The notes beneath the pieces were generated by a model. The model saw only the letters and a list, made by a program, of their open reading frames with translations. It had not been told where the DNA came from and searched no databases. The translations under genes were made by a program, and so were the position numbers. This document shows, in pieces, positions 8,901 to 15,327 of a stretch of DNA of 21,667 nucleotides. The first letter of the stretch is position 1, and every line of letters begins with the position of its first letter. The DNA lies in the IMG/VR virus record IMGVR_UViG_3300033148_002738, positions 1 to 21,667 of that record; one strand, 5' to 3'. The DNA comes from a virus.

Positions 8901-9805
8901 CCGTCCATATCAAACGAACCTGTTCCCACCTTGCCGGTAGCGTGGAGAACTGATGTATTGGCTTCCGCAGTACCATCGTGGGGGATAGACGATACATTAT
9001 CGTCAACCGTTGTGGATGCAGCATTTTCGTTTAACTTCCAATGTGCTATGCGGTCTGCGGTCAGGTCTATACTGTCGTCGGAAAATTCGACTTTCAATTG
9101 ACGAGTGGCATTCAAGGACAACTTATACTCTCTGGTTGAACCATCCTTCCATTTCGATATTATTACCTGCTCCACACCCGTATCGACTACACTTATCCAA
9201 GCGGCAATACTGAACGGATTATTGCCCGTTTCGTAAAAACTCAGTGCATCCGCATCTGCTATCTCAACGGCATAAACACCATTAAAGTCAAAACACCCTG
9301 TCCCTACCTTGCCTGTGTCGTGTAAGTTCTCAGTATTTGTTGTTGCTATTCCGTTATGTGCATTTTCTTCACCTGCGGTGTGGGTAGTGGCATCATTATC
9401 GTTCAGTTTCCAGTGTTCCACTAAGTTGTCAAGGGCAGATAAATCTTCCGTACCGGCATAACCACCTATAGCAGCACCATCCGTAAAAAATCTCATATAC
9501 TGATTGCCTAATTCGAGTATATAAGACTGGTCAGTAGAATACTCAAAAGGAATTATTCTGGTAGCGAGACTCGACTCTTTGACCTCGGCTATATATTTAG
9601 TGCCGGGCCGTTTGGTAGCACCGCCTTGCGGTAACGGAATCAGGTTCTCCATTACCTGACAACCCGACTGATACTTTGCCAAATCGTCCCTTGCGTTCAA
9701 GAGAGGCGAAAGCTCACCGGCATTGAAGTTATTGAATACCCTGTACGGATTACCGGCAAAGACCGCCGAGCATAACAATAATACAAAAACGAGTATCTTT
9801 TTCAT
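5960..9805 (-). CDS. T7 gp12-like tail nozzle protein with inserted LamG domains and a signal-peptide-like N-terminus
   Basis: A 1281-residue protein; T7 gp12 is 794. ATG at 9805 is chosen: it overlaps the upstream TAA as TAATG and has AAGGAA five bases before it. A TTG at 9826 would add seven residues. Residues 1-17 (MKKILVFVLLLCSAVFA) look like a Sec signal peptide and are followed at once by the usual family start, NNFNAGELSPLLNARDDLAK. The family scaffold runs to MRFFTDG (about residue 105) and resumes at PYEIITPYLTADLFELKYEQ (about residue 600). In between lie a LamG N-half, a complete LamG and a LamG C-half. The rest is typical family sequence: RGWPRTVTFFDDRLVFGG, then IGKDKLIIGTSGAEWTI, then FFQRGAEKMRELAYN. 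In the family it forms the hexameric nozzle at the tail tip. LamG jellyrolls often bind glycans, so a host-binding role is plausible but inferred. Confidence 0.85.
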   Translation of the reverse strand: MKKILVFVLLLCSAVFAGNPYRVFNNFNAGELSPLLNARDDLAKYQSGCQVMENLIPLPQGGATKRPGTKYIAEVKESSLATRIIPFEYSTDQSYILELGNQYMRFFTDGAAIGGYAGTEDLSALDNLVEHWKLNDNDATTHTAGEENAHNGIATTNTENLHDTGKVGTGCFDFNGVYAVEIADADALSFYETGNNPFSIAAWISVVDTGVEQVIISKWKDGSTREYKLSLNATRQLKVEFSDDSIDLTADRIAHWKLNENAASTTVDDNVSSIPHDGTAEANTSVLHATGKVGTGSFDMDGQYAVVIDNDHDELSFIEGTDGDFSICAWVNVTNNGLEEEILTKWDDDAPDKEWRFRLSFDNKPQIVLYDETNNIKINLEADDALSVGWHFVCATYNGEHSSWTGATAMNYATLYVDGKSVDATKTNNAAYAKMVNGGTKVVIGAKYGVGPALTNFFQDKIDNVALFKRTLTAAEIFSLYNYGVGTEDLGGSYPTVVTDDALSVGWHFVVMTYNSEGGSSATDGVVLYVDGSAVDTTTADVSTYVGMESTTAKLRIGANANSAGGLDHIWADKIDNVAIFKDVLTASEVAALTNGIPYEIITPYLTADLFELKYEQSADVLYITHPDYETRKLSRYANNSWSLDVFNAQNGPFRDQNTDATQTIAASATTGTVILTATNCSPFVAGTISGHLPSGSEPTSKSQTGALFKLVHPLSELEYHTDLEDNYTNSQVENTSWMDCGTLYKGATWTLITNGTWNGTLEVQRNYTIGAAHDADGWEAIFEFSSSDDRNVSTTGTEDLGDASYRCILTATGDAAEDCEVYFSTDQTEHIGIVEITSVASTTSATGRVLTTLASTGPTYKWSESAWSNYRGWPRTVTFFDDRLVFGGNISQPDTIWGSVTSDYNNMKSGTNDDDAIIFTLSSRQVNVIEWIIGKDKLIIGTSGAEWTIDGGTDEPLTPSNIIAQQQSTYGSADVQAVLANESVLFFQRGAEKMRELAYNWEIDSYVAPDMTILSNFVADGGIVDVAFQKTPDSVLWCVRSDGEMPIFSYERKENIAAWSRIVTADSTSDSDIESVARIHGDPEDEVWAVIKRTINGSTVRYIEQFQPRDFGSDAADAYYVDCGITYDSTPSSAMTGLDHLEGETVYVLADGVVFDSEVVSNGAITLSSGGVTTTASTVQIGLPYEVHLETMPLSWLGNETIQGRIKRINEVVSNWYVSGDFSIGKDVDTLETYNLSGQTTGQDRKTFPPGYGRDTSIYVYQKSPEPLTLLGIAAEFEVH
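8005..9440 (-). other. Inserted block of one whole and two half LamG-like jellyroll domains
   Basis: Inside the nozzle gene. The first unit starts with LVEHWKLNDND (about 9420) and stops in mid-domain near IDLTA. A second unit starts with RIAHWKLNENA (about 9050) and runs to completion at KIDNVALFKRTLTAAEIFSL (about 8370). A C-terminal half unit follows: DDALSVGWHFVVMTYN to KIDNVAIFKDVLTASEVAAL (about 8310-8030). The half units together would make one domain. A 14-bp direct repeat, aaatcttccgtacc, lies at 8337-8350 and 9441-9454, an in-frame distance of 1104 bases, and encodes GTEDL both times. That suggests tandem duplication followed by loss of two halves, or insertion of one domain inside another. 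Confidence 0.75.
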
Positions 9806-10560
9806 TATTTCCTTGCATTTAGCCAAGTCTGGGTCTTAATAGTCATTGCACCGCCTTCCTGCGCATCTAAGGCACGTGCCGTATCAAGATAACCGATAAC
9901 TTTTTTACTACCGTACAGCATAGCCTGCAAGTTCAAGGCCACAGCCTCATCACCCTTAATCGGGGCAGATAATTTACGGGCCAAGTTGATTACGAAACAC
10001 TCTTTGGCATATATCGGCCATGTGTCTAAAGTCGTATGCTGATAAATGTATTCGACCTTGAGCGTATTAAGGTCTGCGCCCTGTGAAGTACAATAACTGG
10101 ACAGGTCGGTAGTTTCAGTGCTTGATGTAAACGCCGTATCGACCAGATATGTCAGAGTGCTGCCCGAATCATCTGATTGAAGATACTCGCCTGCAAGATA
10201 GTCTGTGGACGTTACCCAACCAGATGGAGTTTCCCCCTCATTGGTCAATATTAAACCGTTTTCGACTTCAAACTTTGCGGTAGGGTCTTCCTCTATCTGT
10301 AATATCTTCAGATAATCCGAGGGCGGGGTGAAGGCATTGTCCCACCCAAACAAAGGGTCGGTAGTCTGGATTGCATAAGCCCTTTTCTTGGCGAAGTTCC
10401 ACTTACCTGCTACAAGGATTTCGTCCCTTGCATCATCGAAAAACGTCGTGCAATAAGTATGGTTCTGGCTCGAACCGCTCCCTACTATTTCCTCCGCGCC
10501 TATCAGGCCCAAAGATTGATTGCATAGGGCTATATTTGCATTGTTCTCGGTCATCGACAT
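9805..10560 (-). CDS. T7 gp11-like tail adaptor (gatekeeper) protein
   Basis: A 251-residue protein; T7 gp11 is 196. The N-terminal family pattern is clear: ANIALCNQSLGLIGAEEI, then a helix around FFDDARDEILVAGKWNFAKK, the W-x-F-A segment that defines the family. The C-terminal part has YIYQHTTLDTWPIYAKECFV followed by INLARKLSAPIKGDEAVALN, also typical. The extra length is a loop between about residues 105 and 165 (TPSGWVTSTDYLAGEYLQS region). In T7 twelve copies bind the portal and connect it to the gp12 nozzle, matching the neighbour here. ATG at 10560 has AGGGAG upstream; a second in-frame ATG lies two codons on. The gene ends in a TAATG overlap with the nozzle gene. Confidence 0.87.
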   Translation of the reverse strand: MSMTENNANIALCNQSLGLIGAEEIVGSGSSQNHTYCTTFFDDARDEILVAGKWNFAKKRAYAIQTTDPLFGWDNAFTPPSDYLKILQIEEDPTAKFEVENGLILTNEGETPSGWVTSTDYLAGEYLQSDDSGSTLTYLVDTAFTSSTETTDLSSYCTSQGADLNTLKVEYIYQHTTLDTWPIYAKECFVINLARKLSAPIKGDEAVALNLQAMLYGSKKVIGYLDTARALDAQEGGAMTIKTQTWLNARK

Positions 10561-10571
10561 AACAATACTCC

Positions 10572-11099
10572 CTAATTAGCCGATACTCTTGCGGCCCTGT
10601 CCAGCTTCCTGTAACACATATACCACGTTATCGCACCTGTTCCGGTAGATGATGTGTATTGCTCAATCTCGCCCGGCGAGCAGAACCAACTTAAGCGTCC
10701 ACCGGCACCTACATTGGCCGTTATGTCAAGAACGCCCTCGTCGGTAGCACTATTAAACCTTATAACATCACCGGCACCAAGAGTATTAACGGTAACATCC
10801 GTAGAAAAATGACGGTCATAGTCCGAACCGGCTGCTGCGTCTAACAGGATGGTCATATCACCCGGGTCGCCTCCCATCGCAGTAGTGCATTGGCCGAACA
10901 AAGATAAAATTTCAATCGGCCCGCCCGTTACTGTGAACATCTGGTCGGTCTGTGCAGTCATTACAGTTGACATCGAGATGAACTGTACCCCGTTGTCATA
11001 ACCTCTTGGTACTGCATAGGCAGGCTCGATAGGCAATCGCATAAACAATAGCCCGGCAATCAGACCGAGTATGACTGTACTTGTAATTAACTTCTTCAC
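10572..11099 (-). CDS. Probable virion surface protein with signal peptide (second of a paralogous pair)
   Basis: A 175-residue protein with a GTG start at 11099 preceded by AAAGGAAATAAC. Residues 1-29 form a textbook signal peptide: MKKL, a hydrophobic core (TSTVILGLIAGLLFM), then an AYA cleavage site before VPRGYDNG. The mature part is beta-rich and Gly/Thr/Asp-rich. It includes MFTVTGGPIEILSLFG and ends GTGAITWYMCYRKLDRAARV. The FTVTG-x-I block and the final Thr-Gly-x-Ile-x-W/Y-x-x-x-Y strand resemble the preceding gene's product, suggesting paralogy. Position between capsid and tail-adaptor genes suggests a head fibre, decoration or neck protein. No family was recognised with confidence. 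Confidence 0.7.
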   Translation of the reverse strand: MKKLITSTVILGLIAGLLFMRLPIEPAYAVPRGYDNGVQFISMSTVMTAQTDQMFTVTGGPIEILSLFGQCTTAMGGDPGDMTILLDAAAGSDYDRHFSTDVTVNTLGAGDVIRFNSATDEGVLDITANVGAGGRLSWFCSPGEIEQYTSSTGTGAITWYMCYRKLDRAARVSAN

Positions 11100-11112
11100 G
11101 TTATTTCCTTTC

Positions 11113-11147
11113 TTAAAATATAGGGGAGGGCTTTATGGCCCTCCCCT
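11113..11147 (-). terminator. Hairpin with short U-rich tail between the two signal-peptide genes
   Basis: On the minus strand GGGGAGGGC (11131-11123 complement, right arm 11138-11146) pairs perfectly over 9 bp around a 6-base loop, extended by an A-U pair. It is followed by TATATTTT. The strong GC stem supports an intrinsic terminator or an RNA processing or stabilising hairpin. The interrupted U-tract makes termination partial at best. The ribosome binding site of the downstream gene follows directly. Confidence 0.55.
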
Positions 11148-11155
11148 TAACCTGT

Positions 11156-11854
11156 TTACGGAGCTGCACCAACTACTGTCGCACCCGATGACAATGGTAT
11201 ATACTGAAGATAGAAATTAACTACCCCAGCAGTAAGGTCGTGGTCGTTGATAGTAAGTATTATATTACCATCTTTGACCACAAGCCATTCGTCAGCCATC
11301 TGTGCACCGTCAGCGTCAGCAGCAGTAATAAGCGTCCAAGTATCGCCTGCATCAAAAGCTGTACCATCTGCCACATCTTGTATTAAGAGTGCGGCGGTAT
11401 TACCCGGCACTCCTAACTCTAACGTATCGTTTGACGTTGAAGTTACTTGTGTGGTGATAGTCGCCGCAGCTCTGCATAATATGTCGCCTGTTACAGTAAA
11501 AATAGTGGGGTCATCAGCGGCTCCATATCCGTTGCCTGCCGTCATAGCACTTGTTGTATCACTAATCGTAATAGGTGTACCAGTAAGCAATGCCATCTCC
11601 GCAGCAGTGTCCATAGCGGAAGTATCAGCGATAATAGTGTCAAGGTCCGTGTGAGCAAGGTCAAGCGATGCCTTGATGTTATCGTCCTGTGCAGTACCGC
11701 CTATCGGGCCGGTAAAGTTGCCTATCATCGCATTTTGGTTGCCCGGCACTATCGGTCTTGCACTTAACGGCTGTACCATCAAATTAGCAATAAGCAAGGA
11801 GACAACAACCACAAGCAGAACTGCTATTGAAACTTTTCCAATTCGCTCTTTCAT
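11156..11854 (-). CDS. Probable virion surface protein with N-terminal signal or anchor segment (first of a paralogous pair)
   Basis: A 232-residue protein. ATG at 11854 has AAAGGAG nine bases upstream and follows the previous gene's TAA by 17 bases. The N-terminus has charged residues (MKERIGK) and then one strong hydrophobic segment (VSIAVLLVVVVSLLIANLMV, about residues 8-27). A possible signal-peptidase site follows at LSA before RPIVPGNQ. The mature part is rich in Ala, Thr, Asp and Gly and has few Lys, typical of beta-structured phage surface proteins. It includes a helix-like stretch (DLAHTDLDTIIADTSAMDTA) and PTIFTVTGDILCRAAATITT, which parallels the next gene's FTVTG block. Function unknown. 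The location next to capsid and decoration genes supports a structural role. Confidence 0.7.
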   Translation of the reverse strand: MKERIGKVSIAVLLVVVVSLLIANLMVQPLSARPIVPGNQNAMIGNFTGPIGGTAQDDNIKASLDLAHTDLDTIIADTSAMDTAAEMALLTGTPITISDTTSAMTAGNGYGAADDPTIFTVTGDILCRAAATITTQVTSTSNDTLELGVPGNTAALLIQDVADGTAFDAGDTWTLITAADADGAQMADEWLVVKDGNIILTINDHDLTAGVVNFYLQYIPLSSGATVVGAAP

Positions 11855-11871
11855 ACTTTCGTACTCCTTTC

Positions 11872-12684
11872 TTACTCAATGTGAAGGTCAATAATCGCAG
11901 TTTCAGAACCGCCGGCGGCACGCATAACGTAACCAATAAATGTATCGCCTTCAGCGGCAACGTCCATCAAACAGACCTGGCCTGCGGTGTTCGCACCTAC
12001 GGCAACCCAATCACCGACAACAATAGTGTCAGTACTGTCAACAATAACCGGGCACGGCCCTGTTACCTGTGCCCAGTAAAAGTAATTGGCAGCCACTGCA
12101 ATATGATTGACACCAACAGCAACGTTAGTCGGGTTAGTTGGAAATACGACCGTGTCTTTGTACTTGTTTTTGGTAAGTGTAATCTCACCAGAAGCAGCAG
12201 TCCAAGCAGTTCGTATTCCACCTGCATCAGCAATCTCTATCTCAATATCATAACCCGATGTAGCGTTGGCTGTACCAGCCTTGTTGTCCTTGATGATGTA
12301 CATATTGCCCTCGCCGGTCTCATCCTCAACGGTAAGATAACCGTCAATGAAATCGTGAGCAGAGGCCGTAGAAGCACAAACAACAGTAACATTTTTATCA
12401 CCGGCAGAAGGTACGCTCGGAGTATTATCCTGAGCTTCATTCTGCCAGTTGGCAGTACCAACCGCCGCCTGATTAACAAGTGCCTTTGTCAAAGCAACTG
12501 CGCCATTTTCACAATAACGCCATCTTCGACCATCACGAGATTCAGCAATAGCACCAAGAGGAAAATACTTGGTAGATGTCGCGTGAAAGATGTCGCGGTC
12601 TGAAAGCAGATTTTCAGCTTTGATTCGCCACTGAGTATGGTTGGGAGTATCAATGTCTCCCCAAAATAAATTGTCATAACTCAT
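11872..12684 (-). CDS. Probable head decoration or head-associated protein
   Basis: A 270-residue protein encoded directly after the major capsid gene and its terminator, the usual place for a decoration protein. ATG at 12684 has AAAGGA seven bases upstream. The N-terminal part (MSYDNLFWGDIDTPNHTQWR, then FPLGAIAESRDGRRWRYCEN) resembles proteins that dock onto the capsid. The rest is beta-rich, with IVVGDWVAVGANTAGQVCLM and a final FIGYVMRAAGGSETAIIDLH reminiscent of SH3-like or barrel decoration domains. It has no signal peptide, unlike the two following genes. Function is inferred from position and composition; I did not recognise the exact family. Confidence 0.65.
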   Translation of the reverse strand: MSYDNLFWGDIDTPNHTQWRIKAENLLSDRDIFHATSTKYFPLGAIAESRDGRRWRYCENGAVALTKALVNQAAVGTANWQNEAQDNTPSVPSAGDKNVTVVCASTASAHDFIDGYLTVEDETGEGNMYIIKDNKAGTANATSGYDIEIEIADAGGIRTAWTAASGEITLTKNKYKDTVVFPTNPTNVAVGVNHIAVAANYFYWAQVTGPCPVIVDSTDTIVVGDWVAVGANTAGQVCLMDVAAEGDTFIGYVMRAAGGSETAIIDLHIE

Positions 12685-12698
12685 AACTCTTTCCTTTC

Positions 12699-12719
12699 AA
12701 AAATGCGGGAAACACCCGC
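12699..12719 (-). terminator. Intrinsic terminator after the major capsid gene
   Basis: On the minus strand GCGGG-TGTTT-CCCGC (12719-12705) is followed by A and five Ts (12703-12699). It begins 11 bases after the capsid TAA. A short but GC-pure stem with a U-tract is a plausible leaky terminator that sets the capsid transcript apart from the downstream tail transcript. Confidence 0.6.
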
Positions 12720-12730
12720 GAGAATAAAAA

Positions 12731-13693
12731 TTATTGACATTCGATTTTGATGACCTTGTCTTCATCAAATCGCATGGCACCCATGTTCATGTGGACATAA
12801 ACCTGCTGACAGTATGAATGTTCCGGCAACCTGTCAATAGCGATAGTCAATTCATCGGCCACGCCGAGAACTATGCCATCCTGTGCCCAGCACCAACATT
12901 CATAAACATTGGCGTCGCCGTCCACGTCGTTACTCGAACCGAGGGTTATCTTAGGCGTGCTAATCCAGTTGACTCCCATCCAGTTACCGAGTAAGCGACC
13001 TCTGGTAAGGGGCTTACTATCGTTGTAGTCCACATTGACGTACTCTTCCTGACCGAACAGGTTTGTTGCTTCTCTTGGAGAAATCGCACACCAGATAGGA
13101 ATGTCCTCTTCAACGTCGTTGTTTGCGAAATACTCTAAAGCAAGCTCAATCTTCTCCGTCGTCATTCCTGTATCAGACGCGGAACAATTACCGGAAGAAC
13201 AATTGTATGCAATAGTTCGTCCGGTGTCCTTGCCGGTGTACTTGGTATTCCCGCCCTGGCTCGCCCATGTAATTGTACTTCCCGCCCTGCGACCTGAAAT
13301 GGTTGCGGCCTCAAACGCAGCAAGAATAATGTCGTCCTTCTTGCGATTGACGGCCCGCTTAAAAGCGGTAACGAACTCGCCTTCAAGAGATAACTTAATG
13401 CTCAAGTCGTCATCTTTGTCGTACCTCACCGAATTGTGGTACGGTGTGGTTTCAACCCAACGCCTTTGAGTGGAAGGGTCAAGTGTAGGAGTTTTAGAGT
13501 TTCTACCCGTCTTCTCCTGCAAGCTGAACTCGTCCATCATATCAAAGGCTTTGTCTTCGGCGGAAATAAGGCCGTACTCAGTCCTTACTGCTTTGGCAAA
13601 CTTCGACTCCTTTTGCTGACAAGCATGATACAAATCGTCATGAAACTCATCAACGAAGAAGTTCGGAGTGCTATAACTCATTGTAATACTCAT
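12731..13693 (-). CDS. Major capsid protein
   Basis: A 320-residue protein, the expected size for an HK97-fold capsid protein without a large propeptide. The layout fits: an acidic helical N-terminal region, then WVETTPYHNSVRYDKDDDLS (E-loop-like), a helix FVTAFKRAVNRKKDDIILAA, and TTEKIELALEYFANNDVEED followed by IPIWCAISPREATNLF, the P-domain helix and strand typical of podovirus capsid proteins. The end is MNMGAMRFDEDKVIKIECQ; the closing gA-x-R-x-(D/E)-x-x-x-V-x-x-I form is common in this group. It directly follows the scaffold gene. ATG at 13693 has AAAGGATAACC upstream. It is Cys-containing (several CW and CSSGNC sites), which is not unusual. Confidence 0.87.
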   Translation of the reverse strand: MSITMSYSTPNFFVDEFHDDLYHACQQKESKFAKAVRTEYGLISAEDKAFDMMDEFSLQEKTGRNSKTPTLDPSTQRRWVETTPYHNSVRYDKDDDLSIKLSLEGEFVTAFKRAVNRKKDDIILAAFEAATISGRRAGSTITWASQGGNTKYTGKDTGRTIAYNCSSGNCSASDTGMTTEKIELALEYFANNDVEEDIPIWCAISPREATNLFGQEEYVNVDYNDSKPLTRGRLLGNWMGVNWISTPKITLGSSNDVDGDANVYECWCWAQDGIVLGVADELTIAIDRLPEHSYCQQVYVHMNMGAMRFDEDKVIKIECQ

Positions 13694-13846
13694 AAGGTTA
13701 TCCTTTCCAAAAATACTTAAAAACGGTTTCTATTTCGGAAAGGTAATCCTTGCGGGGCTTTCCTAACACTTTACGCCTGTATTCGGCGGTGCCACTTTAG
13801 CACAAGCATCAGGGCCACTTACGTGGGTAATCTGAATTATAGATGC
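13694..13846 (-). promoter_or_regulatory. 153-base gap upstream of the capsid gene, possible promoter
   Basis: The longest untranslated interval between the scaffold and capsid genes. It contains no ORF longer than about a dozen codons. On the minus strand a perfect TATAAT lies at 13841-13836, but no good -35 hexamer sits 16-18 bases upstream, so promoter activity is only a possibility. A GGAAAG/CTTTCC inverted repeat occurs further down, followed by CCGTTTTTAAG. Extra capsid expression from here would make sense, but the evidence is weak. Confidence 0.2.
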
Positions 13847-14671
13847 CTACGCCGACATCTTCTTATATAGTTCGCTTTTTCTTTTTATAAGCTCCTTGTA
13901 CTTTGGTTGGTTCTTGAAATTAACCGGATTTTCTTTCATAATAGCGTCCATCTGCGAGCGTACATCATTTATCTGAGACCGGATATTGTCTTTCGACGCC
14001 GACGTCGTTGCGGGAACGCCCTTCAAAGTGTCCTCACTCATAGCATTTGCGATATTGTCGAGGAACTTTATTATAGGGACGTTGTTTTCGAGATTCGAAG
14101 CGGCAATAGCATCCACACCGCCGTATCTCTCCATGACGGCCTGTGCGCGTTGTACCTTCATATCGTATTCATCTTTCCACTCTTTCTTCAGCTCGGCCTT
14201 TGCCGCTTCTGCGGCCTCAGCCTGTTGCCGAGTGGTCTGTTCGCTGAAAGCGTCAATATCCTCGGAAATGCTGTTATGATAGAAGTCAAGAATGTCCTTA
14301 AAGTCCTGTTGAGACCAGTTCTTTTTCCTGCCAAACTCACATAAGGCTTCCATCTTCTTATCGTCGAGCGGGCCGAGCTTTACCGCTAATTCGTCGGGTA
14401 ACTCGTACTCGTAAGTCTCCGGCACATTATGGGCCTTCGCCCACGCCGCCTTGACCTCATCAGACGAAGTTTCGGTCGGTATCTCGACCAGCATGTTGGG
14501 GTCTTTACCGAGCTTCTTTTTGGTATTTATATGAGAAATTACAAGGTCATCATAAGTTTTGTATCTTGACAAATGGGCCTTGTTGTCTTCACCATACTTA
14601 TCATACCAGTTCTCGGCAAAAGTACCGTCGGGGTTTACAGGTGAGGTTGCTTCTGTTGTTTCATCCGGCAT
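13847..14671 (-). CDS. Scaffold (capsid assembly) protein
   Basis: A 274-residue acidic, helix-rich protein located directly before the major capsid gene. ATG at 14671 is chosen because GGGAGG lies 7 bases upstream and it overlaps the previous gene by 11 bases; a TTG at 14704 would add 11 residues without an obvious binding site. Landmarks: N-terminal NPDGTFAENWYDKYGED, then LVEIPTETSSDEVKAAWAKA and YEYELPDELAVKLGP, a pattern common in podovirus scaffold proteins (W...; peteYel). A long Ala/Glu/Lys/Gln coiled coil (about residues 140-190) follows, then a Lys-rich C-terminus (YKELIKRKSELYKKMSA) that would bind capsid subunits, as in T7 gp9 and P22 scaffold. Confidence 0.85.
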   Translation of the reverse strand: MPDETTEATSPVNPDGTFAENWYDKYGEDNKAHLSRYKTYDDLVISHINTKKKLGKDPNMLVEIPTETSSDEVKAAWAKAHNVPETYEYELPDELAVKLGPLDDKKMEALCEFGRKKNWSQQDFKDILDFYHNSISEDIDAFSEQTTRQQAEAAEAAKAELKKEWKDEYDMKVQRAQAVMERYGGVDAIAASNLENNVPIIKFLDNIANAMSEDTLKGVPATTSASKDNIRSQINDVRSQMDAIMKENPVNFKNQPKYKELIKRKSELYKKMSA

Positions 14672-15062
14672 TTTCAGTCCCTCCCTGTTTGTCGTTATCT
14701 TCAATGAAGTCCCAGTCGCCTGGCAAGGGTACCCGGTTCGCCCTGAATCCCGCCTGTTTCAACTGGGCGTTAGTTAAAGGTTCACCCCAATTGAGCTTTT
14801 CCGGTTCGTATCTTCGCCGGTACAGTTTCGGTATCCGTCCCCTTATCCGCTCACCGGTCTTGTTTTTCTGGCCGAGATTCTTTGGATAATCGAGTAGGTA
14901 GTCTTCCAGCGTAGCTACTTTGCCCGCTTTCTTCTCCCGCTCCACTTGCGGCTCAACAACCTCGCCGTCGGCCTTGCGACATTTACCACTGCAATAATCG
15001 TCGTCGTACCACACCACACCGTCTTTGCGTTCCGCTCCACAATACCTACATTTGTTTCTCAT
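14661..15062 (-). CDS. Small protein with an N-terminal zinc-finger-like Cys cluster
   Basis: A 133-residue basic protein. It starts at ATG 15062 with AAAGGAATTG upstream and overlaps the Bbp19-like gene by 17 bases and the scaffold gene by 11. Residues 5-29 carry CRYCG and YCSGKCR, giving a C-x2-C...C-x3-C set that suits one zinc site of treble-clef type. The middle is Lys/Arg-rich (KNLGQKNKTGERIRGRIPKL). The C-terminus is FRANRVPLPGDWDFIEDND. I do not recognise the family. Lying between portal-associated and scaffold genes, it could be a minor head or neck component or an assembly factor. Confidence 0.7.
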   Translation of the reverse strand: MRNKCRYCGAERKDGVVWYDDDYCSGKCRKADGEVVEPQVEREKKAGKVATLEDYLLDYPKNLGQKNKTGERIRGRIPKLYRRRYEPEKLNWGEPLTNAQLKQAGFRANRVPLPGDWDFIEDNDKQGGTENAG

Positions 15063-15327
15063 TTTTCAATTCCTTTTGATTTAAAAGTTTTTCTGCTTTC
15101 TCTATATTCCAGTCAATAACACTGTGAATAAAAACCGATACCGACCTTTGACCTGTATTATATGCACATTGGTAGGGGTTAAGATTAAAAGTGTTGGCCT
15201 TGTAGTTTGTGAATTTGTCCAATTCGTTTAAGACAAATTCACCGTCAGGGCCGCTAAAGAATCTCCTAAAACGGGCCGAGCGAGTCTTAATCATTTTTTG
15301 TTGTTCTTCTGTTAAGTTAAATTGCAT
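15046..15327 (-). CDS. Bbp19-like small structural protein
   Basis: A 93-residue protein whose core fits the Bbp19 pattern found next to portal genes in BPP-1-like podoviruses: FRRFFSGPDGEFVLNELDKF, then NTFNLNPYQCAYNTGQRSV and a final hydrophobic helix. The family signature is F-(S/L)-xx-x-G-x-x-V-L-x-(D/E)-L followed by F-x-x-(N/D)-P-Y-x-x-A-(Y/F)-x-(E/T)-G-x-R-(S/D)-V, all of which is visible. Bbp19 is reported as a virion structural component. The start ATG at 15327 overlaps the end of the portal gene by 11 bases and has GGAG seven bases upstream. The C-terminus is Lys/Glu-rich. Confidence 0.8.
   Translation of the reverse strand: MQFNLTEEQQKMIKTRSARFRRFFSGPDGEFVLNELDKFTNYKANTFNLNPYQCAYNTGQRSVSVFIHSVIDWNIEKAEKLLNQKELKNEKQM

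Noticed and set aside
11827-12603. A 258-codon plus-strand frame opposite the decoration-like gene
   Set aside because: It is antisense to a coupled gene with a good binding site. Its product is Ser/Asn/Arg-rich with no recognisable domain and no binding site.
12237-12677. Two minus-strand frames (12237-12479 and 12489-12677) within the decoration-like gene
   Set aside because: They are alternative-frame shadows of the 270-residue gene and have no ribosome binding site of their own.
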